Part shown: positions 45,365-53,531 of the stretch, in pieces
Layout: every line of letters begins with the position of its first letter
Numbering within the stretch: position 1 is the first letter of the stretch
From: G965222335 sp965222335
GTDB lineage: Bacteria > Pseudomonadota > Gammaproteobacteria > Pseudomonadales > Halieaceae
Length of the DNA stretch: 64,000 nt
Reading direction: 5' to 3'
NCBI GenBank assembly: GCA_965222335.1
Contig: OZ244944.1
Coordinates: forward strand, 2,480,001 to 2,544,000
Position numbers and translations under genes: made by a program
Notes under the pieces: model-generated
Told to the model about the DNA's origin: nothing
The model's input: only the letters and a program-made list of their open reading frames with translations
Databases searched by the model: none

Positions 45365-45807
45365 CGCGCGCCGGGGGGATCCTGCGGGTCCTGCTGCTGG
45401 CGGTATTGGCCGTCACCGGCGGCTGCTCTGTGTACAGCGTCCCCGGCAGCAAGCCCGCCCCGGTAGAGACCCGGCCGCCACCGGCCCCGGAAACGGCGCC
45501 CGCCCCGGTTCCCTCGCCATCGACACCGTCGGCCCCGCAGCCGCCGGAGCCCAATGCCAGCCACGCCTACGGTGGCCTGCTCATGCGGGCCCAGGAGGCC
45601 AGCGGCCGGGGTGACTACGAGCAGGCCCTGGCCCTGCTGGAACGCGCCCAGCGGGTCGACCCGGACAGCGCCGAGGTGTATCTCGCCCTGGCCCGGACCT
45701 ATGCCGCCAAGGGTGATGCCGCCCGGGCCCGGGCCACCGCCGAGCGCGGTCTGCTCTACTGCCGGAGCGACGCCGAGTGCGCCCGGTTGCGTGCACTCAC
45801 CCGCTAG
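45361..45807 (+). CDS. TPR lipoprotein, candidate PBP1B activator (LpoP-like)
   Basis: A 148-residue lipoprotein. The signal ends LAVTGGC, a lipobox with Cys22, so it should be tethered to the outer membrane. A Pro-rich linker (about 30-65) leads to two tetratricopeptide-like helix pairs (about 68-135), for example GDYEQALALLERAQRVDPDS and VYLALARTYAAKGD. In Pseudomonas, LpoP is a TPR lipoprotein beside mrcB that activates PBP1B; the gene order and architecture here agree. Two late cysteines (CRSDAEC) may form a disulfide. Start GTG overlaps the mrcB stop. Confidence 0.85.
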   Translation: MTRAGGILRVLLLAVLAVTGGCSVYSVPGSKPAPVETRPPPAPETAPAPVPSPSTPSAPQPPEPNASHAYGGLLMRAQEASGRGDYEQALALLERAQRVDPDSAEVYLALARTYAAKGDAARARATAERGLLYCRSDAECARLRALTR

Positions 45808-45823
45808 CTCGTCAGGGCTTGCC

Positions 45824-45849
45824 CTGTAGGGCCGAATTCATTCGGCCTG
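45824..45849. repeat. Palindromic repeat, short copy (family A)
   Basis: CTGTAGGGCCGAATTCATTC and the following GGCC: the same left end as the element at 20486, here collapsed to a perfect palindrome GGCCGAAT-TC-ATTCGGCC (45830-45847). It spans the stop codon of the ABC protein on the - strand and supplies its last two residues. It lies between convergent genes, so it could act as a bidirectional transcript end. Confidence 0.65.
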
Positions 45850-47346
45850 TTCCTGGGCCGGGTCCGTTTCCTGACAACGCAGCACGTAGCCCTCCGCGCC
45901 CTCCCGGGGCGCAAAGGTCAGGAACTGGTTGATGCAGGCGGGGACGTCGGCGGCGCAGTGACTGACAAATATGACCTGGGTGTCGGTGGTGGTGGCGATA
46001 TGGTCCACTGCGCGCAGCATCATGTTGCGGTGGTGGGCGTCCAGGCCGAGGGTGGGTTCATCCAGCAACAGCACGGCCGGGTTTTTGACCATAGCCCGCG
46101 CCAGCAGCACCATGCGCTGCAGGCCGAAGGACAGGGCCCCCATGGACTCACCGAGGCAGTGGGTGATGCCCAGGGCTTCCAGCCAGCCCATCGCCGTGTG
46201 GCGCTGGGTCTCCCCCCAGTCGTCGTACAGGCCGATGCTGTCGAAAAACCCGGATACCACCACTTCCAGTACCCCCATGCGCGGCGGAAAGCTCAGGTGT
46301 AGCTGGGTGTCCAGCTGGCCGTACTTCTGCTTGATGTCCCAGACGCTCTCACCGCTGCCCCGGCGCACCCCGAACAGGGTGATGTCCTGGCCGTAGGCCT
46401 TGTGGCTGTCGCCGGTGATCAGGCTCAGCAGGGTGGTCTTGCCGCAGCCGTTGGGTCCGGCGATGGCGCAGTGCTGGCCGCGGTCCAGGGTCCAGCTGAC
46501 GCGGTCCAGCACCCGCTGCTCACCGAACTGCACGCTGACATCGCGCAGCACCAGCAGCGGTCCCTCCACGGGCAGGGCGTAGGGGCGCGGAACCGGTGCC
46601 GGGACCGGGCCCAGGGCGGGCAGGGGCGGGTGCATCAGGGCCTGCACTTCGGGGTTGGCGAGGACTCGCTCACGCGGGCCGCTGTCCAGCGTGCGGCCGC
46701 CTTCCAGCACCAGCAGGTGGCTGATCCCGGGGGGGATATCCTCGAGGCTGCGACACAGCAGCAACAGCGGCAGGTCGGTAACCAGCAGCTGAGCGAGGAT
46801 CGCCTGGAACTCGACCTGGCTGTGCTGGTCGAGGCCGTCCAGGGGGCTGTCCAGGATCAGCAGTCCGGGCTCGCTCAGCAGCGCCGAGAGCAAGAGCGAC
46901 TTGCGCATTTCGCCTGTGGAGACGAAGCGCAGGCCGCGATTGAGCACCGCGCCGAGACGCAGGCGCTCGATCCAGGCCAGGGCAGCGGGCGAGTCGCTGA
47001 AATCCCGGGGCAGGAGGTCCCGCACCCGGGTGCCCGGGTCGGCGGCGTCGGCGCGGAACTCGGAGTCATCCAGCTTGGCGTCGCGCTGGCACAGGGTTTT
47101 CGCCTGTTCGAAGCAGACGTAGGCCACGCCGCGGCGCTGCAGGCGCTCGCTGCGGGCGAAATCCCCGGCGAAGTGGCTGGCCTGGCCGCTGAGAATCCGC
47201 GCGAGGCTGGTCTTGCCGCTGCCGTTGGGACCGACGCAGGCCCACTGCTCGCCGCTCCGGGGCTGCCAGTGGATGCCCCGCAGGGCAGGCAGCGCGCGGT
47301 AGGTGAGGCTGAGGTCGGCGATTTGGAGGAGGGTGGTCTGGGACAT
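45838..47346 (-). CDS. ABC ATPase with two nucleotide-binding domains (ModF-like)
   Basis: A 502-residue protein with two ATP-binding cassettes and no membrane segment. Domain one has GPNGSGKTSLARIL (Walker A), a signature loop VSTGEMRKSLL and LLILDSPLDGLD (Walker B). Domain two has GPNGCGKTTLLSLI, LSFGLQRMVLLARAM and VLLLDEPTLGLD. The layout matches ModF/PhrA of enteric bacteria, linked to molybdate uptake or photorepair but of unclear function. No mod genes are adjacent. The final two residues come from a palindromic repeat. Confidence 0.88.
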   Translation of the reverse strand: MSQTTLLQIADLSLTYRALPALRGIHWQPRSGEQWACVGPNGSGKTSLARILSGQASHFAGDFARSERLQRRGVAYVCFEQAKTLCQRDAKLDDSEFRADAADPGTRVRDLLPRDFSDSPAALAWIERLRLGAVLNRGLRFVSTGEMRKSLLLSALLSEPGLLILDSPLDGLDQHSQVEFQAILAQLLVTDLPLLLLCRSLEDIPPGISHLLVLEGGRTLDSGPRERVLANPEVQALMHPPLPALGPVPAPVPRPYALPVEGPLLVLRDVSVQFGEQRVLDRVSWTLDRGQHCAIAGPNGCGKTTLLSLITGDSHKAYGQDITLFGVRRGSGESVWDIKQKYGQLDTQLHLSFPPRMGVLEVVVSGFFDSIGLYDDWGETQRHTAMGWLEALGITHCLGESMGALSFGLQRMVLLARAMVKNPAVLLLDEPTLGLDAHHRNMMLRAVDHIATTTDTQVIFVSHCAADVPACINQFLTFAPREGAEGYVLRCQETDPAQEQAE

Positions 47347-47439
47347 GTGTCACTCATGTTGCGGGGCACGAACCTTGTATCGTCGGTCCCGGGCTGGCTT
47401 AATCCCGTGCAGTTGCACGCACGGCATGAAAGGTTTTCG

Positions 47440-48060
47440 GTGTCAGATCCCCTGTTACAGCATATCGAGACGCAGCTGGCGGCCCACCGCCCGGGTGGCG
47501 CCTGGTTCCGCCGCTGGCGGGCGCGTTCCGCGGTGGCGCTGATTCTCAGCCTGCGCGGGGGAGAGCTGCATATTCTAATGATCAAACGCGCCCAGCGGGA
47601 GGGGGATCCCTGGTCCGGGCACATGGGCTTTCCCGGAGGCCGCATGGACCCGGGGGATGCCCACGGGTTCGCGGTTGCGACCCGGGAAACCGAGGAGGAG
47701 ATCGGCCTGCGCCTCGCGGACCACGCGCGCTGCATCGGGCGCCTGTCGGAAATCCGCGCCCGCCACCGGCGCCGCTCCCTGGGTATGGTGGTTACCCCAT
47801 TTGTATTCCAGCTGGAACGGGAAGCGCACTTCACCCTGAATCACGAGGTGGACGATGTGCTGTGGGTGCCCCTGTCTTTCCTGCTGGACGTGAGTCGCCG
47901 CGAAAGCATGACCTGGCGTCACGGACGGGCCAGTCTGACCCTGCCCTGCTACTTCTACCGGGGTTGCCGCATCTGGGGCCTGTCACTGATGATGCTGGAT
48001 GAACTGCTGGACCTGGTGGAGGGGCGCAACCCGGCGCGCAAGCGCTGGCGCCGCGGCTAA
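47440..48060 (+). CDS. NUDIX hydrolase, CoA pyrophosphatase-like (NudL type)
   Basis: About 206 residues. The NUDIX box is GFPGGRMDPGDAHGFAVATR followed by ETEEEIGL; the metal-binding REtxEE glutamates are present. The preceding FPGGRMDPGD pattern is that of the CoA pyrophosphatase branch, which cleaves CoA and its thioesters to 3',5'-ADP and 4'-phosphopantetheine. The GTG at 47440 follows AAAGG by six bases; an ATG at 47356 would add 28 residues. Its last four bases overlap the end of the convergent gene. Confidence 0.87.
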   Translation: MSDPLLQHIETQLAAHRPGGAWFRRWRARSAVALILSLRGGELHILMIKRAQREGDPWSGHMGFPGGRMDPGDAHGFAVATRETEEEIGLRLADHARCIGRLSEIRARHRRRSLGMVVTPFVFQLEREAHFTLNHEVDDVLWVPLSFLLDVSRRESMTWRHGRASLTLPCYFYRGCRIWGLSLMMLDELLDLVEGRNPARKRWRRG

Positions 48061-48692
48061 TCCGCCGGGACATGGTTCGGGTCCTGGCCGCGCAGGAAGG
48101 ACTTGGTGTCGAGCATCAGCTCGCGCAGCGCGGGATCCTCGCGGCTGGCCGCCAGCAGCGCATCCCGGCTGGCATTGCCGCGGACGAACTCTGCCAGCAG
48201 CTCGATCAGTACCGGGGTCATCTCCGGTTCCCGGACCCAGCGCGGCGCGTCCACGAGATTGCCGGTCACCCAGTCGCCGTCGCGGCTGAGCCAGTAGCCG
48301 CCGCAGGCGGAGAGGCGGTAGTCGCCGATGCGGCCGTAGCTGTAATTGGGTGTGCCGGGGTCGAAGCCGCCGGGCACCTGCTCGGTAATTTCATGCAGGG
48401 CCATGACCCACTGGGTGCCGATGGGAAAGGCGCTGGGCTCGGGGCGGCAGTAGTCGCCGGTCTTGAGCCACACCCTGACCTCGTCGCGCCCCTCGCGGGG
48501 GCCGCGCAGGACGTCGTCGATATAAAGATCGATGGCATTGCCCTGGGCGTCGATCACCGAGCCACTGACCACCAGGTCGGTCCCGCCCTGGACCTCGGCG
48601 AAGCTCCCCTCCCAGAGACACTGGCATTCGGCGCGTGCAGCGCCCTGGGCGAGCAGGCCGCAGATCAGGAATAGCGGCAGTAAATAGCGCAT
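48057..48692 (-). CDS. Secreted protein with NTR/TIMP-like cysteine pattern, unknown function
   Basis: A 211-residue exported protein. The signal peptide (LLPLFLICGLLAQGAARA) is cleaved just before ECQCLWEG. The CxC start, then DLVVSGSVIDAQG, DLYIDDVLRG, a third Cys in GDYCRPEP and WVMALHEI, resemble the OB-like NTR fold of TIMP-type proteins; this is a pattern match only. A later Cys (SACGGYW) and a helical C-terminus follow. It lies four bases after hemB on the same strand, so probably co-expressed with it. Confidence 0.7.
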   Translation of the reverse strand: MRYLLPLFLICGLLAQGAARAECQCLWEGSFAEVQGGTDLVVSGSVIDAQGNAIDLYIDDVLRGPREGRDEVRVWLKTGDYCRPEPSAFPIGTQWVMALHEITEQVPGGFDPGTPNYSYGRIGDYRLSACGGYWLSRDGDWVTGNLVDAPRWVREPEMTPVLIELLAEFVRGNASRDALLAASREDPALRELMLDTKSFLRGQDPNHVPAD

Positions 48693-48696
48693 GGAC

Positions 48697-49704
48697 TTAC
48701 TGTAGCGCCCGCGCGGCCTCCAGCGCAAAGTAGGTCAGGATGCCATCGCAGCCAGCGCGCTTGAAGGCGAGCAGTGACTCCAGCATCACCGGGCGGGCCT
48801 CCAGCCAGCCCGCGGCGAAGGCGGCCTGGTGCATCGCGTACTCGCCGCTGACTTGGTAGGCAAATGTGGGCGCCTGCAGCTCCTGTTTCACCCGCCGCAC
48901 GATGTCCAGGTAGGGCATGCCCGGCTTGACCATGATCATGTCCGCGCCCTCGGCCAGGTCCAGGGCGCATTCGTGCAGTGCCTCGTCACTGTTGGCCGGG
49001 TCCATCTGGTAGCTGTACTTGTCCCCGCCCTGGATGTTGGTTGCCGAGCCCACCGCATCGCGGAAGGGACCGTAATAGGACGAGGCGTACTTGGCGGCGT
49101 AGGCCATGATCAGCGTGTTGACGTGGCCCGCTTCCTCCAGCTGTGTGCGGATCGCGCCGATGCGCCCGTCCATCATGTCCGAGGGGGCGACCACGTCGGC
49201 GCCGGCGTCGGCGTGGCACAGGGCCTGCTTGACCAGGGCGCCAGTGGTGACGTCATTGAGCACATAACCCTGCTCATCGATGATCCCGTCCTGGCCGTGG
49301 GTTGTGAAGGGATCCAGGGCGACATCGGTCATGATGCCAAGCTCGGGCAGGGCGTCTTTCAGGGTCTTGATCGCCCGCGGTACCAGGGCATCAGGATTCC
49401 AGGCTTCTTCGGCCGCCAGGCTCTTGCGCTCACCGGGCACCACCGGGAACAGCGCCAGGGCGGGAATGCCCAGGTCGGCCGCCTCCCGGGCCTGCGCCAG
49501 CAGCAGGTCGATGCTCAGGCGTTCTATGCCGGGCATGGAGGGCACCGCTTCACGCTGGCCGCTGCCCTCAAGCACGAATACCGGGTAGATAAAGTCCGCC
49601 GGTGACAGGCCGTGTTCGCGCACCAGGTCGCGGGCAAAGGCGCTGGCCCGCAGGCGGCGCATGCGCGTGCTGGGAAAAGGGCCGCGGGAAGAGGTAAAAC
49701 CCAT
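48697..49704 (-). CDS. hemB: Delta-aminolevulinic acid dehydratase (porphobilinogen synthase)
   Basis: A 335-residue enzyme that joins two 5-aminolevulinates to porphobilinogen. The Schiff-base lysines are in MAYAAKYASSYYGPFR and MVKPGMPYLD. The metal site reads ALDPFTTHGQDG without the three cysteines of the zinc enzymes, so this is the magnesium/potassium type, as in Pseudomonas. AAGGAG six bases before the ATG 49704 sets the start. It follows hemL by 26 bases in the same orientation. Confidence 0.97.
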   Translation of the reverse strand: MGFTSSRGPFPSTRMRRLRASAFARDLVREHGLSPADFIYPVFVLEGSGQREAVPSMPGIERLSIDLLLAQAREAADLGIPALALFPVVPGERKSLAAEEAWNPDALVPRAIKTLKDALPELGIMTDVALDPFTTHGQDGIIDEQGYVLNDVTTGALVKQALCHADAGADVVAPSDMMDGRIGAIRTQLEEAGHVNTLIMAYAAKYASSYYGPFRDAVGSATNIQGGDKYSYQMDPANSDEALHECALDLAEGADMIMVKPGMPYLDIVRRVKQELQAPTFAYQVSGEYAMHQAAFAAGWLEARPVMLESLLAFKRAGCDGILTYFALEAARALQ

Positions 49705-49730
49705 GGTGAACTCCTTGCTCGGGTATCCGC

Positions 49731-51011
49731 TCAAAGGTGGCTGAAGGCATGACTCGCCGCTGCCACGGTGGCCTCGATGTCGGCGTCGCTGTGGGCCGCC
49801 GACATAAAGCCCGCCTCGTAGCAGGCCGGGGCGAGGTAGACCCCCTGCTCCAGCATGTGGTGGAAGAACCGGTTAAAGGCCTCGGTATCGCCGGCCATGA
49901 CCTGGCCGTAATTCTGCACCGTTTTTTCGGCGGTGAAGAAACCACCGAACATGGTGCCCGCGTGATTGGTGGTAAAGGGCACGCCGGCATCGGCGGCGGC
50001 CTGCTCCATGCCCCGGCACAGGGCCTCGGTGCGCTGGAAGATAGGCTCGTAGAACCCCGGGCGGGAGATGATCTCCATTGTTGCCAGGCCCGCAGCCATG
50101 CACACCGGGTTACCGGCCAGCGTCCCCGCCTGGTAGACGGGTCCCAGGGGGGCGATATGCGACATGATCTCGCGCTTGCCGCCGAAGGCGCCCACCGGCA
50201 TGCCGCCACCGACGACCTTGCCCAGGGCGGTCAGGTCCGCCTCGATGCCGTAGTAGCCCTGTGCGCCCTGCAGCCCGAAGCGAAAACCGGTCATCACCTC
50301 GTCCAGGATCAGCACCGCGCCGCTGGCGCTGCAGACCTCGCGCAGGGTTTCCAGGAACCCGGGCTGCGGCGGGATGCAGTTCATGTTGCCTGCCACCGGC
50401 TCCACAATCACGCAGGCGATGCTGTCGCCGTGCTCGGCAAAGGCCGCGCGCACCCCCTCGCTGTCGTTGTAGGTCAGGGTCATGGTGTGGTCTGCGAGCG
50501 CCGCGGGCACGCCGGGTGAGCTCGGCACACCCAGCGTCAGGGCGCCGGAGCCGGCCTTCACCAGCAGCGAGTCCGAGTGGCCGTGGTAGCAGCCCTCGAA
50601 CTTCACAATCCGGTCGCGCCCGGTGTAGCCACGGGCCAGGCGAATCGCGCTCATGGTCGCCTCGGTGCCCGAGTTGACCATGCGCACCAGGTCCATATTG
50701 GGCATGATCTCGCACAGCCGGTCCGCGAGCCGGGTTTCCAGCTCCGTGGGCGCGCCAAAGCTCAGGCCCTTCTCGCACTGGCGAATCACCGCCTCGCGCA
50801 CCTCGGGGTGATTGTGCCCCATCAGCATCGGGCCCCAGGACAGCACGTAATCGATATAGCGCTTGCCCTCGGTATCGAACACGTAGGCGCCGTCACTGTG
50901 GTCGATAAACACCGGCGTGCCGCCCACCGCCTTGAAGGCCCGCACCGGGGAATTCACCCCGCCGGGAATGTGGGTCTTGGCGCTCTCGAATAACTGCTCG
51001 GATGTAGACAT
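49731..51011 (-). CDS. hemL: Glutamate-1-semialdehyde 2,1-aminomutase
   Basis: A 426-residue PLP enzyme that makes 5-aminolevulinate, feeding HemB. It has FIDHSDGAYVFDTEGKRYIDY, MVNSGTEATMSAIRLARGYTG, KFEGCYHGHSDSLLVKAGSG, LILDEVMTGFR and the PLP lysine in LGKVVGGGMPVGAFGG. The full length matches the family. The hemL-hemB order puts the two committed steps of the C5 heme route together, with hemJ upstream. Confidence 0.97.
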   Translation of the reverse strand: MSTSEQLFESAKTHIPGGVNSPVRAFKAVGGTPVFIDHSDGAYVFDTEGKRYIDYVLSWGPMLMGHNHPEVREAVIRQCEKGLSFGAPTELETRLADRLCEIMPNMDLVRMVNSGTEATMSAIRLARGYTGRDRIVKFEGCYHGHSDSLLVKAGSGALTLGVPSSPGVPAALADHTMTLTYNDSEGVRAAFAEHGDSIACVIVEPVAGNMNCIPPQPGFLETLREVCSASGAVLILDEVMTGFRFGLQGAQGYYGIEADLTALGKVVGGGMPVGAFGGKREIMSHIAPLGPVYQAGTLAGNPVCMAAGLATMEIISRPGFYEPIFQRTEALCRGMEQAAADAGVPFTTNHAGTMFGGFFTAEKTVQNYGQVMAGDTEAFNRFFHHMLEQGVYLAPACYEAGFMSAAHSDADIEATVAAASHAFSHL

Positions 51012-51098
51012 GGTTCTCCTGTTCTGTTTTCGCCGACTGCCTTAAGTGAATGTTGCTCGGGGCGAGGCGGCGGGCGCGATGGGGCCTGACGCGACCGT

Positions 51099-51185
51099 GT
51101 GCAGCATGGAAGCTGCACCCGAGCCCCCAGGGACGGGTTCACGGCGTGTCGCGGCATGCCCCGTCGTGTTCGTCGCCGGCTCAGT
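51099..51185. repeat. Intergenic structured repeat-like element
   Basis: A perfect seven-base stem, GTGCAGC/GCTGCAC with a six-base loop (51099-51118), is followed by GAGCCCCCAGGGACGG and TTCACGGCGTGTCGCGGCAT. Sequences of the CAGGGAnGGGTTCACGGCG type recur in many gammaproteobacterial intergenic regions in my recollection, but no second copy occurs in this window. The 236-base gap between hemL and hemJ has no gene. Confidence 0.4.
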
Positions 51186-51247
51186 CACTGCCCAACCGGC
51201 AATCATCGCGCAATTATCAGCGTTGCCGACACCAATATCCACCGTCA

Positions 51248-51667
51248 CTAGAACGGCCTGAGCACCGCCAGGATCACAATGGCGAACAAAAACAGGACCG
51301 GGACCTCGTTAAAGAAACGGTAGTACACGTGACTGTGACCGTCGGTGTCGGCATTGACCGCGTGCACGTAGCGACCGCACTGGATGTGGTAGCCCACCAG
51401 GAACAGAACACCCAGCAGCTTTGCCCAGAGCCAGTGCGCGGCGAGATAGTAGTCCGGGTTGGTGGTGATCAGTGCCACGCCGAAGCCGATGGTGAGATAC
51501 ATGAAGGGGGTCACGAAGCGGTACAGGCGTCGCGCCATGATCGCGAGCTGGGCGCGGGTCTCGGGATTCTCGCTGGCGGCGAAATACACCAGGATCCGCG
51601 GCAGGTAGAACAGGCCGGCGAACCAGCACACCATGAAAATCAGATGGAAAGCCTTGAGCCAGAGCAT
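51248..51667 (-). CDS. hemJ: Protoporphyrinogen IX oxidase HemJ
   Basis: A 139-residue inner-membrane protein with four membrane segments. The N-terminal KAFHLIFMVCWFAGLFYLPR carries the conserved His, Trp and Arg of HemJ. LWAKLLGVLFLVGYH and the C-terminal RFFNEVPVLFLFAIVILAV complete the family pattern. It oxidises protoporphyrinogen IX in organisms lacking HemG and HemY. It was formerly annotated as CopD-like or as an unknown membrane protein. Being beside hemL and hemB supports the heme assignment. Confidence 0.92.
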   Translation of the reverse strand: MLWLKAFHLIFMVCWFAGLFYLPRILVYFAASENPETRAQLAIMARRLYRFVTPFMYLTIGFGVALITTNPDYYLAAHWLWAKLLGVLFLVGYHIQCGRYVHAVNADTDGHSHVYYRFFNEVPVLFLFAIVILAVLRPF

Positions 51668-51684
51668 GCCGCGTGGGTTCCCGG

Positions 51685-53409
51685 TTACAGGTTGGAGAGC
51701 GTAAACCGCTCAATGCTGTCGCGGGTCACGATACCCTGAAGTACCCGACTGCCGCCAGTACCCCGGGCGTAAACGCACACCGCCTCCACCGTGCGCTCCT
51801 TGATCCGGTCCATGGCCTGGCGCAGGGTGGCCTGTACCGGCACCGTGGCGATGGACCAGCGCCGCAGGTCCGCATCCGAGAGATTGGTCTGGCCCTCGGC
51901 GGCGGCGTTCTCGCGCAGCCATTCCGCCAGATCCCTGCCCCGCAGCAGGAACAGGTCCTCACCCTCCCGGGTTACCAGGCACCAGGCGGGGGTGGCGTTG
52001 AGCAGGGTGGGCAGGCTGGAGGCTTCCAATACCATGGGAATCTTGATCACGCTGACCTCCATATTGGAGGTCACATCCGTGCGGTGCAGCAGCTGGTTCA
52101 ATGGATCGTCCGGCAGCAGGCGCTGTAACTGGCGCAGGACCGTATGGTGCGCCGAGCGCTGACGGAACACACCGTTGTTGGTCAGGTTGGCGGCGATGAT
52201 CGCGAGCAGGGCGGGCATGGCCACGCTGGCTGACTGGGTCAGCTCAATCACGGCGAGAATCGCCGCCAGGGGGGCATTGAGTACCGCGCCCATACAGGCG
52301 GCCATGCCCAGGGCGATATACAGCGTGGGCTCCGAGGCCAGCTCCGGGGCGTACCAATGCCCCATCAGGCCCAGGGCGCCGCCCAGGCAGGCCCCCAGCA
52401 GCAGGTTGGGGCCGATGATGCCGATGGGCATGCCCACGCCGCTGCTGATCGCCGTTGCCAGCAGCTTGCAGCCGGCAATCGCCAGCAGCAGAAACAGGGT
52501 CAGCTCACCCTGCAGGGCCAGGTCGAGCGTGTCGTAGCCAATACCCAGGGTCTCGGGCACGAGCAGCGCCAGGCCGCCGGTAAGGCAGCCCGCGAGGGTG
52601 AATCGCACTACCACCGGCCAGGCGGTGGCCCGGGCAGACATCCGGCTCAGCTGGATAAACAGGGTTACCGCGAGACCGCAGACAATACCCAGCAGGACAA
52701 TGTAGGGCAGCTCCCACAGGGACACCAGCTCCACCCCGGGCATGCTCAGGGTCTCGGTGCCGGCACCGAGGTTGCGACTGACCGCCGACGCGGCCACCGC
52801 TGCGAGCATGACCGGGATAAAGCCGACCACCGTGTATTCGGCGACGATCACTTCCATGGCGAAGATTACCCCGGCCAGGGGGGTATTGAAGGCCGCGGCG
52901 ATACCGCCGGCGGTACCGCAGGCGATCAGTACCCGCAGGCTGTTGTGGGGCAAGCCCAGGCGCTGGCCCAGCAGGCTGTTGACCGCGCCCCCCAGGTGCA
53001 CGCCTGGCCCCTCGCGCCCACCGGACTGGCCGGTGGCGAGGGCGAAAGCACCGCCGATAAACTGGACCACGGCGTTGCGCAGGGGCAGGACCCCGTAATG
53101 ACTGTGCATGCGGCTGAGCACGTGCACGATCCCGGTCTCGCGATCCTCCGGCGCGAGCAGGGTGAAGCCCAACCCCAGCAACAGGGCCCCGAGGGCCGGG
53201 AGGGCGAAGAGCTGCCAGGGGGCGAGTTGCTCAAAGGCCTCGCCCCGGTCGCCCACGCCCCAGAGCAGGGCGAGTTCGCCGATCGACAGCTCGAAAGCCA
53301 GCACCACGAGCCCCGAGGCGACGCCGCCCAACACGCCCAGCAGGGCGTAGGCGAGCACTGACTGGTAGTTGGTCAGGTAGCGTCGGTATTGGCTCAGCCA
53401 GTGGCGCAA
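51685..53409 (-). CDS. CLC-family chloride channel/antiporter with C-terminal CBS-like region
   Basis: A 574-residue protein. The membrane part (about 15-420) has GQSGGREGPGVHLGGAVNS, keeping the gating Glu of GREGP, and AFNTPLAGVIFAMEV. The usual GSGIP selectivity motif appears as ETGIVHVL near residue 95. Residues about 440-574 form two CBS-like units ending in VLQGIVTRDSIERF, which often bind adenine nucleotides. The start is TTG 53409, with AAGGCAG upstream. It probably exchanges anions for protons. It follows hemJ's upstream side with 17 bases between. Confidence 0.9.
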   Translation of the reverse strand: MRHWLSQYRRYLTNYQSVLAYALLGVLGGVASGLVVLAFELSIGELALLWGVGDRGEAFEQLAPWQLFALPALGALLLGLGFTLLAPEDRETGIVHVLSRMHSHYGVLPLRNAVVQFIGGAFALATGQSGGREGPGVHLGGAVNSLLGQRLGLPHNSLRVLIACGTAGGIAAAFNTPLAGVIFAMEVIVAEYTVVGFIPVMLAAVAASAVSRNLGAGTETLSMPGVELVSLWELPYIVLLGIVCGLAVTLFIQLSRMSARATAWPVVVRFTLAGCLTGGLALLVPETLGIGYDTLDLALQGELTLFLLLAIAGCKLLATAISSGVGMPIGIIGPNLLLGACLGGALGLMGHWYAPELASEPTLYIALGMAACMGAVLNAPLAAILAVIELTQSASVAMPALLAIIAANLTNNGVFRQRSAHHTVLRQLQRLLPDDPLNQLLHRTDVTSNMEVSVIKIPMVLEASSLPTLLNATPAWCLVTREGEDLFLLRGRDLAEWLRENAAAEGQTNLSDADLRRWSIATVPVQATLRQAMDRIKERTVEAVCVYARGTGGSRVLQGIVTRDSIERFTLSNL

Positions 53410-53531
53410 GCGCGTTCTGCCTTCGGGGAAAATCCCAATGTTACCAGTTAAATCGGCGCGTTTTGCTTTTATACTGTGCCGTTACTCGCGGCGACGCCGC
53501 GGTTGATGCACAGGACAAACGAGAGAGGCAA

